Below are positions 49,386 to 62,539 of a DNA stretch of 64,000 nucleotides, in pieces. Numbering within the stretch: the first letter of the stretch is position 1; each line of letters opens with the position of its first letter. A model generated the notes under the pieces. That model had not been told where the DNA came from, did no database searches, and worked only from the letters and a program-made list of their open reading frames with translations. The position numbers and the translations under genes are program-made. Origin of the DNA: Dictyostelium firmibasis (lineage: Eukaryota; Evosea; Eumycetozoa; Dictyosteliales; Dictyosteliaceae). The DNA lies in NCBI GenBank assembly GCA_036169595.1, contig CM069766.1:1074001-1138000 (forward strand). The letters are read 5' to 3'.

Positions 49386-51594
49386 ATGTCAACAATACAA
49401 CAACAATATTCAGGAGTTAATAAAATTAATTCAGAGACAGGATTGTTTGAATGTAATGAAGAGTTTAAAAGTAAAGAGAAATTAGAGACATTAGTTTACC
49501 AAGATCCAGAACAAGTTAATATTTTCATTGCATCAGAGATTGTCAAAGCTATTGAAGCAGCAAATTCAAATGGAAAACCTTTGGTATTAGGTTTGACATG
49601 CGGCTCAACTCCATCAGGTGTTTATGATCAATTAGTTAAATTATATAAAGAAAACAAAGTCTCTTTTAAAAATGTTATCACTTTTAATGTTGATGAATAT
49701 TACCCAATTGAAAGAACAAGAATTCAAAGTTTTTATAGGTAAATAAATAAAAATAAAATAAACAAATATACTTAAAATATTAACAAAAACATTTTTTTTT
49801 TTTTTTATTTATATTTTTATTTTTCTTAATCAAATTATTAAAAGATATATGCAAGAAAATTTATTTGAATTAATTGATATTAAAAAAGAAAATATAAATT
49901 TTTTAAATGGTGAAATTCCAGAATCAGAGATTGATAAACATTTAAAAGAATATGAAGAAAAGATAGAAAAAGTTGGTGGTATCGATTTTATGTTAATACC
50001 AATTGGAAAGAGAATTGGTTTCAATGAAGCTGGTTCATTAGCAAATACAAAGACACGTTTAGTCGATTTGGAACAAAATACAAGAATTGATGCAGCAAGT
50101 GATTTCTTTGGTACTGAACATGTTCCACATCATGCATTGACAATGGGTCTTTCAACAATGTTTAATGCTAAACGTGTTATATTGATGGCATTCTCTGAGG
50201 GTAAAGCATCGATTGTTCAGAAAACAACCGAAGGTGAGATTACACAATCGATTCCATCATCTATTTTCCAACGTCATCAAAAGTGTCAATTGATAATTGA
50301 TGAAGCTGCTGCCGTAGAAATTACACGTTGTAAACAACCATGGGTCATTCATTCCACTGGTACAACTCTTACAATTAAATGGTCACCATTGTTAGCTAGA
50401 AAAGCTGTGATTTGGTTATCTTTGAAATTGGGTAAACCAATATTAAAACTTGAGGAAGAGGAATATCATGATCATAATCTATCATCATTACTCAAAGCAT
50501 TTGGTCCTTGTCATAATTTAAATCTTAAAGTGTTTAGATACTTACAATCAACTATTAATGGTTGGCCAGGTGGTAGACCAACTCAACATCCAACTTCTCC
50601 AAAAACTAATAGTGATGATAATAATAATAATAACCATAATAATAATAATCATCATCATGATAGTAGTTTTGATCAAATTAATATAATTAATGAAATGTGG
50701 GATTATGATGGTAATATTAAACCAACATCAAAGAGAGTCATTGTATTTTCACCTCATCCAGATGATGATGTAATTAGTATGGGTGGTACATTTATTCGTT
50801 TATGTGATCAAGGTCATAAAGTTCATGTTGCCTATCAAACAAGTGGTAACATTGCAGTTTGGGATGATGATGCCGTTAGATTTGCAAATTTCGCTAGTGA
50901 ATTTAGTAAACTATTTTCATTGGGTACAGAATCTACAGAAAAATCCAATAACATTGAGAAAGGTGTAAATGAATTCATTAAAACCAAGAAACCAGGTCAA
51001 CCAGACTCTAAAGATATTCAATTGATTAAAGGTTTAATACGTAAAACAGAGGCACGTGCTGGTGCTCGTTATGCTGGTGTTGCACCAGACAGAATTCATT
51101 TCTTGGACTTACCATTCTATGAAACAGGTGCAGTTAAAAAGAAACCATTGGGTGAAGAAGATATTGAAATTATGGTTAAATTTTTGGAATCAATTAAACC
51201 AGAGATCATTTTCGCTGCTGGTGATTTATCAGATCCACATGGCACTCATAGGGTTTGTTTGAAAGCAATTCTATCAGCAATCGATCGTTTAAAAACAAAA
51301 GATTGGATGAAGGAGTGTCAAGTTTGGTTATATCGTGGTGCTTGGCAAGAATGGGAACCAGAGAGAATTGAAATGGCCGTACCAATGTCTCCATTCGAAT
51401 TGATGAGAAAACGTATGTCCATCTTCAAACATCAATCTCAAAAAGATGTTCCAGCCTTCCCAGGTACTGATAAAAGAGAATTTTGGGTACGTGCTGAATG
51501 TAGAAATCGTGAAACCGCTAAAATTTATGATAACTTGGGTTTAACTGAATTTGAGGCTATGGAAGCTTTTGTTTCTTATAAAATTCCACAATAA
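49386..51594 (+). CDS. NagB-like isomerase domain fused to a LmbE/PIG-L deacetylase domain
   Basis: Two exons, 49386-49738 and 49845-51594, encoding 700 aa. The N-terminal half is glucosamine-6-phosphate deaminase-like: LGLTCGSTPSGVYDQL (sugar-phosphate loop), FNVDEYYPIE (catalytic Asp region), SFYRYM, and HALTMGLSTMFNAKRVIL. But the catalytic loop reads LIPIGKRIGFNEAGS (about residues 169-183), whereas active enzymes have G-x-x-D/T-G-H-I-x-F-N-E, so the Gly-His pair and its neighbour are absent. After a His/Asn linker the C-terminal half is LmbE-like with SPHPDDDVISMGGT (about 420) and DPHGTHRVC. This two-domain plan is known from Bacteroidetes proteins, suggesting shared or transferred origin. 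The domains could deacetylate and convert amino-sugar substrates, but deaminase activity is doubtful. Confidence 0.85.
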
Positions 51595-52101
51595 AAAAAA
51601 AGAAAATCAACAAGAAGCCAACAAAAAATAATAAAGACTTTTGTTTGTAACAAAAAAAAATTGAAAAAATTTTCAAAAAAAAAAAAAAAAAAAGTGTTGT
51701 TTTCAAGTGGTTTTCCACTTTTGATGATGGTAATTGAAGCTAAAAGTTACTAAAGAATAAAAAATATTTTTGTAAAAATCTTTCAAAATTTTATTTTATT
51801 GTTAATATATACATAATAATAATTATTACAACTAAAACCATTTCCAAAAATATAAAAATTTAAATTTAATTTTTTTTTTAAAAAATTTTTTTTTTTTGAT
51901 TTTTTTTTTTTTTTTTTTTTTTTTTATTGATTTTTGTTATTGGTGTTCTTGTATATATAAAATTGTAATATTAAAAAAAAAAAAAAATCATAATAATAGT
52001 AATAATAGAAGATTAACGATTGAACAATCAAAAACGGTGAACGAATAAAAATATATAGATTTAGAATAAAAAAAAATAATAATAATAAATAAAAAGATAG
52101 A
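51595..52101. other. intergenic region with a 3' hairpin
   Basis: Holds a 6-bp hairpin AAGTGG-TTTT-CCACTT near 51706-51721, some 110 bp after the stop of the fusion gene, possibly in its 3' UTR. The rest is A/T-rich upstream DNA of the four-exon gene. Confidence 0.5.
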
Positions 52102-53180
52102 ATGTTAAGAAGTGTTATTATTATAACTGGTAAAGGCACTTTACTTTTTGAAAAGATATGGGTATCAAGTACACAAATGGTAGGAAAGGGGAATATGTTT
52201 TCATCACTTTTGACTACAGTACAAGAATTTTCAAAACAAAGTACTGGAATGTTTGTTTCATATATTGAATTTGGTGAATGTATGTTTTAATATTACACAA
52301 TTTATTTTCATATACATATATCATGTTAGATATTATAACTCTTTGAAGATAAAATATTAATTTTTTTTTTTTTTTTTTTGTTTATTATTATTTATAGCTG
52401 CAATTACAATTGTTTACGATGAAAAGACATTATTAAGATGTTGTTTATTTCATGATGTTGCAGATGGATCAGAATTTGGAAAACTTATTGCAAATAGTTT
52501 ATTAAGAGGATTTATAGAGTTATTCAGTGATACAGATTTCGTTCACACAGCAGTACATAATTCATCAAAATTCAACTCATTTTCAAATAAAATTTATGAT
52601 GCAATCTCACAATCACCAAAAACTGTAGTATTACAACTTCGTTTAAATAGAGGTATTCAAAATTCAATTGTTGTCTACAATGATGGTAAATCAATCTCTT
52701 CAGGTGGTACTGAAGATCAATTGGGTATGACTGCAAATCTTCAAGCTATGTTATCTTTTTCAAATGATTTATGTATGTTTTTTTTTTTTTTTTTTTTAAC
52801 CTTGACCATACCTATAGTATACTACTATATGCCACTTAACTAACAATATATTAATATATACGTCCGAATAGTATTATCAAAAGGTGACGGACCAAAAGAA
52901 ATTATATTAGATACAAATGATAATAATGTTATAATTTCAAGAGTAGGACCCGCAAGTTTAGTTTGTATTTGTAAAAAAAATAAAAATAAAGAAGTTTATC
53001 AAAATTCTATCTATGAAGCTGTTATTTTATTAGATAAAGGTAAAAAAAAAAAACATAAAACATAAAACATAAAAATAAATAAATAATAAAATACTAATCA
53101 TTTCTATTTTTTTTTTTTTTCTACTCCAAACTTAAGTATTTTTATTACTATCTTATTTGCAAGGAAGTTTTGTAAGATAA
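52102..53180 (+). CDS. four-exon conserved-looking protein, longin-like N-terminus
   Basis: Exons 52102-52279, 52398-52772, 52872-53039 and 53137-53180, all GT-AG and in phase, encoding 254 aa. The N-terminus MLRSVIIITGKGTLLFEKIW looks like the first strands of a longin/roadblock-type fold, as in trafficking proteins. Exon 2 continues AITIVYDEKTLLRCCLFHDV and GKLIANSLLRGFIELF. No signal peptide, membrane helix or catalytic motif appears. The last exon codes only VFLLLSYLQGSFVR. I do not recognise the family; a role in vesicle traffic or GTPase regulation is a guess from the fold impression. Coding capacity and good splice sites make it a real gene. Confidence 0.75.
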
Positions 53181-53386
53181 AAAAAATTAAAAAAACAACA
53201 ATAAAAAAATAAAAAATATACAATTTTAAAAAAAAGTAAAAAAAAGAAAAAAAAAGAAACCAAAAGAGAATAGTATTTTCAAAATAGGAATTTATTTCCC
53301 TATAAAAATAAAATACAAAAATATTCTTTTTTTTTTTTTTTGGGCAGGTATCGTGCGATAAACAGTTTTTTTTTTAATATTATTTT

Positions 53387-53427
<41 letters not shown>

Positions 53428-53571
53428 AATGACGACAGCGAAAGTTAAAAAAAAAAAAAGATAAAAATGTAATTTTTAATATAATAATTTGGATAAGCAA
53501 CAACAACAACACAACAACAACAACAACCACAACAACCACAACAACGATAATTATTTGCAGAAATCGAACAA
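53181..53571. other. intergenic region upstream of the thioesterase
   Basis: Poly-T and poly-A, then a (CAA)n-like stretch at 53495-53543 just before the thioesterase ATG, on the plus strand probably 5' UTR. The minus ORF 53300-53824 overlaps it and is a shadow. Confidence 0.6.
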
Positions 53572-54051
53572 ATGGCAAACATGATAATAAAATCAAAAGA
53601 TGAAAAAATGAAAAATCAATTTGCCGGTTTATTAAGTAAGTGGACACAATTCGAAGGTTTTGATAAACAATTTTTAGAGCTTTGCACTTGTGAATCACTT
53701 GAAAAGGGTAAAGTTGTAATGTCAATGACAGTAGATCAAAAGTATTGTAATATTCTCTCTTGTTTACATGGTGGTGCAATTGCAACATTAACAGACGTAA
53801 TCTCAAGTATAGCAATATTAACAACCAATCTAGAGGTGATTACACCAAGTGTTTCTGTTGAAATTGGAATGGTATATAGTTCACCTGCACCTGTAGATAG
53901 AAAAATATTTATTGTATCATCAGTTTATAAACAAGGTAGAAATTTGGCATTTACTGAAACTACCATTTATTTAGATTCTGAAGATAGTGGTATTGTCATT
54001 GCAAAAGGTTCTCATACAAAGTTTTTAGTGCATAAAAAAGCAAAATTATAA
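53572..54051 (+). CDS. hotdog-fold acyl-CoA thioesterase, ACOT13-like
   Basis: Single exon, 159 aa, close to the usual length. The signature CLHGGAIATLTDVISSIAIL (about residues 63-82) is the HGG helix of the PaaI/ACOT13 group. SVSVEIGMVYSSPAPVDRKIFI forms the central strand, and GRNLAFTETTIYLDSEDSG and AKGSHTKFL complete the sheet. Such enzymes hydrolyse medium- and long-chain acyl-CoA; ACOT13 in animals is mitochondrial/cytosolic. The first Met is used; a second Met lies three codons on. No targeting peptide is evident. Confidence 0.9.
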   Translation: MANMIIKSKDEKMKNQFAGLLSKWTQFEGFDKQFLELCTCESLEKGKVVMSMTVDQKYCNILSCLHGGAIATLTDVISSIAILTTNLEVITPSVSVEIGMVYSSPAPVDRKIFIVSSVYKQGRNLAFTETTIYLDSEDSGIVIAKGSHTKFLVHKKAKL

Positions 54052-55393
54052 ATTATAATTACTATAGAATATTGACAAGATGTAATACAAAATTAAAAAT
54101 AAATTGTGACTCTAATAACTAGATTCACAAACATAATATGTAACAATAATTGTTTTAGATTTAAAAAAAAAAAAAAATTGGTTGATTGACTAATTTTAAT
54201 GTCATTTTTATTAATTTTTTTTTTTATTTATTCATTAATTTAATTTTTTTATTTTATTTTATTTTTTTTTATTTGTTGTCAATATTTTATCTTTGTGATA
54301 CAATGTATGAGAAAAAGGGTGGACAAAAAAAATCTAATTCGATGAAAATAAAAAAAAAAAAAAAAAAAAAGGTTGATGATGATGATTTGGGGAAGAAATT
54401 CTTGAAATCAAAAATTTTTAAGAATTTCCTAAAATTACAAAAAAAAAAAAAAATCAAAATCCACTTATAATCATTTACATCGTTTTGATTGTATTTATAT
54501 TTTTTTTTTTTCGCTTCTTTTTCTATTGATAACTTTCAAAAAATAAAGAATTGAAAAAAAAAAAAAAAAAAAGAAAAAATAAAAAACTAATAAAATAGGG
54601 TATATAATGTTTACTTTAATATTAAAGAATTCTGAAAATTATAATTTTTATTAGATTTTTGAGAGCAGGACCCAAACTATTCAGATAATATTATAATTGG
54701 TTTAAAATATGCAAATGAAAATGAAAAAAAAAAAAAAAAAAAAATTTTGGAAATAAAAAAAAAAAATGTTTTTTATTCTTGATCCTTCAAGATTTTTATC
54801 AAATTCATGCCCCCCCCCCCATTAACTATCAACAAAGACACCAAGTTTCATAATTAATGTTGCATCCTCCAAAATAATATCAAAATGTTAAAAAAAAAAA
54901 AAATTAAAAATAATATGTAAAAAAATAAAATGTAAAAAAATAAAATAAAAATAAATTAAATATACAGAAAAAATTGATAAATATATATTGCTTATTATTT
55001 TTATTTTTTTTTTTATTTTTTTTTTTAATATTTTATAGTTGGAAGTGGTCCAATTATTATTATTTGAAAAAAATGGAAAAAATTATGGTCGACTTTTTAA
55101 GAAAATTGGTTAGAGGGGTTTAATTTTTTCGTTTTTTTTTTTTTTTTTTTGAAAATGGGGGAACAAGATTAAAAAAAAAAAATAAAAAAAAAATATAAAT
55201 TAAAATTAAAATTTTAATAAAAAAAAAAAAAAAAAAGTTTAGATTAAAAGATATTTTTACAATTTTTCATTTTTTTTCTGCTAATTTTTTATTATTTAAT
55301 TTTTTGGGAGGACTTAAGAATTTCACTCTGGCCTGAAATAATTTCGATCATTACAAAAAAAAAAAAATTAAAAAAAAATAAAATAAATCAAAA

Positions 55394-55424
<31 letters not shown>

Positions 55425-55495
55425 TCTTTTTTTTTTGACTTGTCTTAGCCACCCAAGTCAAAGATATCTTATGTTTTTAGGAAATCAAAACAAAA

Positions 55496-55527
<32 letters not shown>

Positions 55528-55711
55528 TTATTTTTTTAATATTGTATGGCAATGAATTAATTTTTTTTTTTTTTTTTTTTCTCTTTTTTTCTTTTTTCTT
55601 TTCTTTTTTTAGCCCATTAAATATTTTATTACACCTCAAAATTGTTTTTTTTTTTTTTTTTATATATCCAAATTTATAAATAAATATTTAATTTTTTACA
55701 TATTCATTTTC

Positions 55712-55758
<47 letters not shown>

Positions 55759-55827
55759 TCTTTCGCGTTAATTTATTTTTTTATTAAAGTTTCTTTCATT
55801 TTAATTATATATCTTAAATAAATTTTG

Positions 55828-55864
<37 letters not shown>
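54052..55864. other. 1.8-kb intergenic region with coding-like islands and a poly-C run
   Basis: Mostly A/T homopolymers. Islands: minus strand near 54890-54833 reading FDIILEDATLIMKLGVFVDS; plus strand 55040-55110 reading LEVVQLLLFEKNGKNYGRLF after a TTTTATAG; minus strand near 55352-55310 reading MIEIISGQSEILKSSQ; and 55440-55490. An 11-C run lies at 54810-54820. These look like scattered debris of one or more old genes. The ORF at 54186-54470 is mostly Phe and Lys and is rejected. Confidence 0.5.
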
Positions 55865-55873
<9 letters not shown>

Positions 55874-57945
55874 AATAATAGTCCTGATTTAAATTATTTA
55901 CAAGATAAAACTACATTTCAAAATTATTATCAAAGTAATAATAAAGTTGCCTTATTTCAGTCGAAATTAGGACTTAATCAATCACCACAAAAAACTAACC
56001 ATATAGAAAATAATAATAATAATAATAATAATAGTAATAGTAATAATAATAATAATAAAGTTACTATAAATAATAATAATAAAAATGCAAATACAACTAC
56101 AGCAACAAATAATAATAGTAATAATAAATATTTTCAACATCAAGATGAATTTAATTTAAATGTAGATATAAAATGTTTAAAACACAATCAATTAGATTTA
56201 ACATCAGTTTGCGAAGATTGTCTCTGTGGTGTTTGCCCAATTTGTATAGATGAAAACCATTCCGGTCATAAGATATCAGAGATCAATAAAATAAATGGTC
56301 AATATATAGTGGAGAGTTTTAAAGCAAATCAACTCCCAAATATAATGGCATATAAAGAGAGTGATCGAGTTGTATCGAGCGCAGTCGATCATTGTTTCGG
56401 TGTAGTTGAAGCACGTCATCAAGAGAATCTAATTAAAATTCATCAAAAGTTTAAACATTTACATCAAGTTCTATTGGATTTAGAATCAAATGTTTCGATG
56501 ATACTGGAATCCAATCATGCAGACAACGAAGAACTATATACAAGAATTAAAAGTCAAATACAACAAGACTCTGATCTAATTGATGCAGTCATTAATAGAC
56601 ATAATCATTGTTTAGAGAACTATGATATATTTGATATGTACGATCAACAAAAAGAAAAACAATTACTCTCAATAATAAAAGATACTGAAGTTTGTAATCA
56701 ACTTATAGAAAAGAAAAAATCAAATCGTTTTCAACCATTCTCTGATAATACAATCCATTTTGACCAAGATTTAGAAGATGTTTTCACTGAATCAATTGGT
56801 AATTTTTATAACATTGAATCAAAAGAATTTAAAGATAAAGATAATCAATATTTATTAATTAATAAATTAGCAAAATGTAAGTTTTATTTTAAAATATTAA
56901 TAAATTAAAAAAAAAAAAAAAAAAAAAAAAGAAATAAATACTAATTATTATTTTTCTTCTTTTAAACTAACTAGGTGGTAGTTTTAATTATTATGTTACA
57001 CATGGTGAGCCAATACCAAATGATATATCATCATTAGGTTTATCAAATAAAATTAAATTTAATGAATTAAGAATACCGGATACAATTAAAGAGATACATT
57101 TTTTGAATGGTTTTAATCATCAATTTGAGAGTCACGTTTTACCAAAAGGAGTTCAAAAATTATTTTTCTATGATATTGCACAACCATTAAAGACCAATAG
57201 TATACCATCATCAGTTAAAGAGATTCATTTTTGTAGTGGATTCTCTCATTCTATTATGCCAAATGTTATACCAAACACAGTTAGTAAAGTTGTACTATAC
57301 GATATTAAACAACCTTTACAACCAGGTAGCATTACCAATGGTGTCACAGAATTACATCTTAACAATGGTTTCAATCAATTCATACTACCAAATATAATAC
57401 CAGAGAGTATCGAGAAATTGTATCTTTACGAAATTAAACAACCTCTCCTCTCTGGTTGTATACCTAGTAGTTTACGTGAACTCTATCTTAGAAGTGGTTT
57501 CAATCATCCAATCACTCCTAGTATCATACCTCATTCTCTTAAACTTTTGTATATTGGCGACGTAAAACAACAATTAAATCAAGGCTCTATTCCATTTGGT
57601 ATCAAGGAGATTCATTTCGGTAATGGTTTCGATCAACCAATAACCTCTGATATAATACCTTCCTCTGTTGAATCTCTCTTCTTTTATAATATTAAATATC
57701 CTCTAAGTCCTTATTCTATTCCAAACACTGTCAAAGAATTACAATTGGGTAATGGTTTCTCTCATATAATTCATCCAAAAACTATACCTTCAAATGTTTC
57801 TCGTCTCATCATATATAGCTTTAAACCACCAATCATAAAATGTAGTATCCCCTCAACTGTAAAAGAATTATATCTATTTAAAGGAGTTTTTAATCAAATT
57901 CAACCTGGTATAATACCTGATTCAATTAAAGTTTTAAATATTTAA
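55865..57945 (+). CDS. B-box zinc-finger protein with FNIP repeats
   Basis: Two exons, 55865-56876 and 56975-57945, encoding 660 aa. After an Asn-rich start comes a B-box-type zinc finger (about residues 102-142: CLKHNQLDLTSVCEDCLCGV, then CPICIDENHSGHKISEI). A helical, probably coiled region follows (to about 335). Exon 2 is an array of about ten FNIP repeats of 22 residues, for example LREGFN-like units GFNHQFESHVLPKGVQKLFF and GFDQPITSDIIPSSVESLFF. B-box plus FNIP is a Dictyostelium-specific combination; the repeats probably form a leucine-rich-like solenoid. The partner is unknown. Confidence 0.9.
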
Positions 57946-58075
57946 TATACCCGAAAAAAAAAATAAAATAAAATTTTTAAAAAAAAAATTAAGTTATCTG
58001 ATGTGATAATAAAAAAAAGAATAAAAATTGGTTTTTTTTTTTTAAATAATTGTATATCCATTTTATTAACAAAGT

Positions 58076-59332
58076 TTAAATATTCTTTTCGATTTTTAAG
58101 GTATTAATTTCCACTGAGGTTGATTTATCTTTTTTATCCTTTTTATCTTTCTTTTCTTTTTTATCTTTTTTATCCCCTTTTTCTTTATTTTGTTTGTTAT
58201 CTTTGTTTTTCTTTGATTTATCTTTTTTATGGTGATGATCATTTGATGGGGAAGAGGAATGAGAATGAGAGAAAGATGTGGAAGAAGAGGAAGAAGTTGC
58301 AGTTGCAGTTGCATGACCATTACCTGAAACACTTGTACTGGTACTAGTTCTACTACGACCATCTTTACTGGTATGCGAATGACGAGAAGAATTATGAGAA
58401 TGACGTTTCTTCTTTTCTTTACTCTTTAATTTTTCGACATGTTTACTGCTATCAAGATCTTTATCAAAATCATCTTCACCAGATTTAATTTCATCGAAAA
58501 AGTTATCAATACCATCATCTTTATTGTTATTGCTGTTGTTATTGTTTCTTTGATTTTTATTATCATCATTACTATTACTTTCATCATGATGATGACGACG
58601 ATGATAATGGTTACCATCATTATTTTCTTTTGGTTTTGGATCTTTACATTTACATTGTGGATTTATTTTATGAATTGAAGATATTGAAGAGTTACAGTAT
58701 GAACCAAAGTTTGTATCTGTTTGATCTTCTAAGATACCAGCGACCAATTGAATATTTTCAACACCAATGCCATATCCTCTTGAGAAAATATAGGTTGAGT
58801 CGATTGGTAAATTTGAGTAACAGGCATTACAATGGAGATTTTTAATTGAAGAGCCATAGACGACTTGTTTGAAACGTGCCCATACAATAGCGGAAGCAGA
58901 TAATGAATCTGGTTCGGCGGTACTGTAGATTGTATGATTTTCAAATGTTACCATTTTATAGGCTAAACTACAATTTGTAATTGCAACCAACTCACTATGG
59001 AGAATGGCATTTTCTTTTGAGTATGTACCTGAACAAAGTACACGATCATCTGGTGATACAATGATTGAAACGAATTTAATTCCACTCTCAACGGCGATCT
59101 CCAATGCAATTTTCATAAACATTTCGTGCTTATCAAGTTGGGCCTTTGTTAATTGATCCTTTGTAATCTCTTTAATTTCATCATTACCATGTTTTGATGA
59201 GATCTTTTTATATTTGGCTGTTTGATTTTTTTGACAGTTACCAAGCACACCTTGACTCTTTGATTCAACATTATTTACATATAATGTAAAAAGTAAGACA
59301 ATAATAAATATTTTAATAATTTGTTTAATCAT
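58076..59332 (-). CDS. secreted cytidine-deaminase-fold protein with altered zinc site
   Basis: Single exon, 418 aa from the Met at 59332, chosen because it begins a signal peptide (MIKQIIKIFIIVLLFTLYVN); a longer start 41 codons upstream would bury it. Residues 80-190 follow the CMP/dCMP-deaminase fold: FVSIIVSPDDRVLCSGTYS, then AILHSELVAI with His112 and Glu114 of H-x-E, then YSTAEPDSLSASAIVWARFK and QVVYGSSI. In active enzymes the last block is P-C-x-x-C; here the two cysteines are Asp142 and Ser145. Zinc chemistry is therefore probably lost or changed. A tail of about 180 residues is rich in His, Ser, Asp and Lys. Similar secreted nucleoside-deaminase-like proteins exist in fungi. Confidence 0.82.
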   Translation of the reverse strand: MIKQIIKIFIIVLLFTLYVNNVESKSQGVLGNCQKNQTAKYKKISSKHGNDEIKEITKDQLTKAQLDKHEMFMKIALEIAVESGIKFVSIIVSPDDRVLCSGTYSKENAILHSELVAITNCSLAYKMVTFENHTIYSTAEPDSLSASAIVWARFKQVVYGSSIKNLHCNACYSNLPIDSTYIFSRGYGIGVENIQLVAGILEDQTDTNFGSYCNSSISSIHKINPQCKCKDPKPKENNDGNHYHRRHHHDESNSNDDNKNQRNNNNSNNNKDDGIDNFFDEIKSGEDDFDKDLDSSKHVEKLKSKEKKKRHSHNSSRHSHTSKDGRSRTSTSTSVSGNGHATATATSSSSSTSFSHSHSSSPSNDHHHKKDKSKKNKDNKQNKEKGDKKDKKEKKDKKDKKDKSTSVEINTLKIEKNI

Positions 59333-59617
59333 TTTATTTCTCTCTTTCGGTTGTGAGTGTGTGAGTAAAATGAGATAATAAAATAAAAAAGAATTTTTTA
59401 TTTTTTTTTTTTTTTTTAAGTGGGTGCAACGATTTTTGTTAACATTTTGTGACAAGATTAATTAAATAAAAAAAATTAAAAAAAAATAAAATAAAAAAAA
59501 TAAAATTTTTATTTATTTTTAATTTTTTTTTTATTTTTTTAAAGTTTTGCTTTTTTTTTTTTATTTTTTCAGAATGTGAGTCACCACCAAAAATTCTCGC
59601 ACAACACGAATATAAAA

Positions 59618-60214
59618 ATGAGTAAAGATTCTCAAATAAATAAATGTGATAGATATACATGGACTCAAACATTAAATGATTGTACAGTATCAATCAAATT
59701 TGAAAATCAAGTTAAATCAAAAGATTTATTTATAAAGATTGATAATGACCATCTTACAGTAAAGAATCAATTAACAAATGATATAATTATTGACGGTAAA
59801 TTATATAAAAATGTTAAAAAGTCTGATTGTAATTGGACCTTAGGTATGTTTTTTTATTTTTTTATTCATTAATTTTTTTTTAAAAAACAAATATTGAGTT
59901 TTTTTTTTTTTTTTTTTTTTATAGAAAGTGGTAAAAATTTAGAAATTGAATTATTTAAACTAAAAGGACAAGAATGGTGGGGTTGCATTATTCAAGGCGA
60001 ATCAGAGATCGATGTTACACAAATTAAACCACAAAATTCATCATTATCAGATTTCGATGGTGAAACAAGAGCAATGGTTGAAAAAATGATTTACAATCAA
60101 AATAGAAAGGCTCAAGGTTTACCAACAACTGATGAAGAAGAAAAACAAAGAATTTTTGAAAGTTTTAAAAATGAACACCCAGATATGGATTTTTCAAATG
60201 CAAAATTTAATTAA
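59618..60214 (+). CDS. nudcd2: NudC domain-containing protein 2 (CS domain)
   Basis: Two exons, 59618-59843 and 59925-60214, encoding 171 aa, close to the length of human NUDCD2 (157). The CS/p23 fold reads YTWTQTLNDCTVSIKFENQV, then KDLFIKIDNDHLTVKN, then the junction CNWTLESGKNLEIELFKLKG and EWWGCII. The C-terminal helix region ETRAMVEKMIYNQNRKAQGLPTTDE is the family signature. It is a co-chaperone that in animals stabilises LIS1 with Hsp90 in the dynein pathway. An alternative start 14 codons upstream exists, but MSKDSQ fits the family better. Confidence 0.92.
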
Positions 60215-60637
60215 AAAAATCACCATTTATAAAATATTTAAACTGATAACTTTTTTTTTTTTTTTTTCTTTTTTCAAACTCTTAAATACCTTTTGATTCT
60301 TAATAAATATGATAAGAAATTAAAAAAAAAAAAAAAAAAAAAAATTCTGACAAAAGGATCATTTGGTTTGCTCTCTGGAATTCAACATCCATTTGTGTTG
60401 CGGCACCATCTAATGTTGTATTTAATTTATAAAAAAAAAAAAAAGAAGAAAAAAAAAAAAATAAAAATTGGAATGCAGTATTTATTTTTATTTTAAATTA
60501 ATTTTTTTTTTTGTTTAGAATTATAATTAATTTAATTATTAATTCTATTGATTTGAGAATGTATTGTGTTATAAATCTATAAATAATATAGAAAATATAA
60601 TAAAGATACATGATTATTATTATTGTTGTTATTATTA
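60215..60637. other. convergent 3' region with a coding-like patch
   Basis: Between NUDCD2 (+) and the sugar transporter (-). On the minus strand about 60418-60347 reads TLDGAATQMDVEFQRANQMI, open but with no start, splice partner or family match. I take it for a relic. Confidence 0.45.

Positions 60638-62539
<1,902 letters not shown>

Noticed and set aside
54186-54470. 94-codon plus ORF
   Set aside because: Phe-rich then Lys-rich homopolymer translation.
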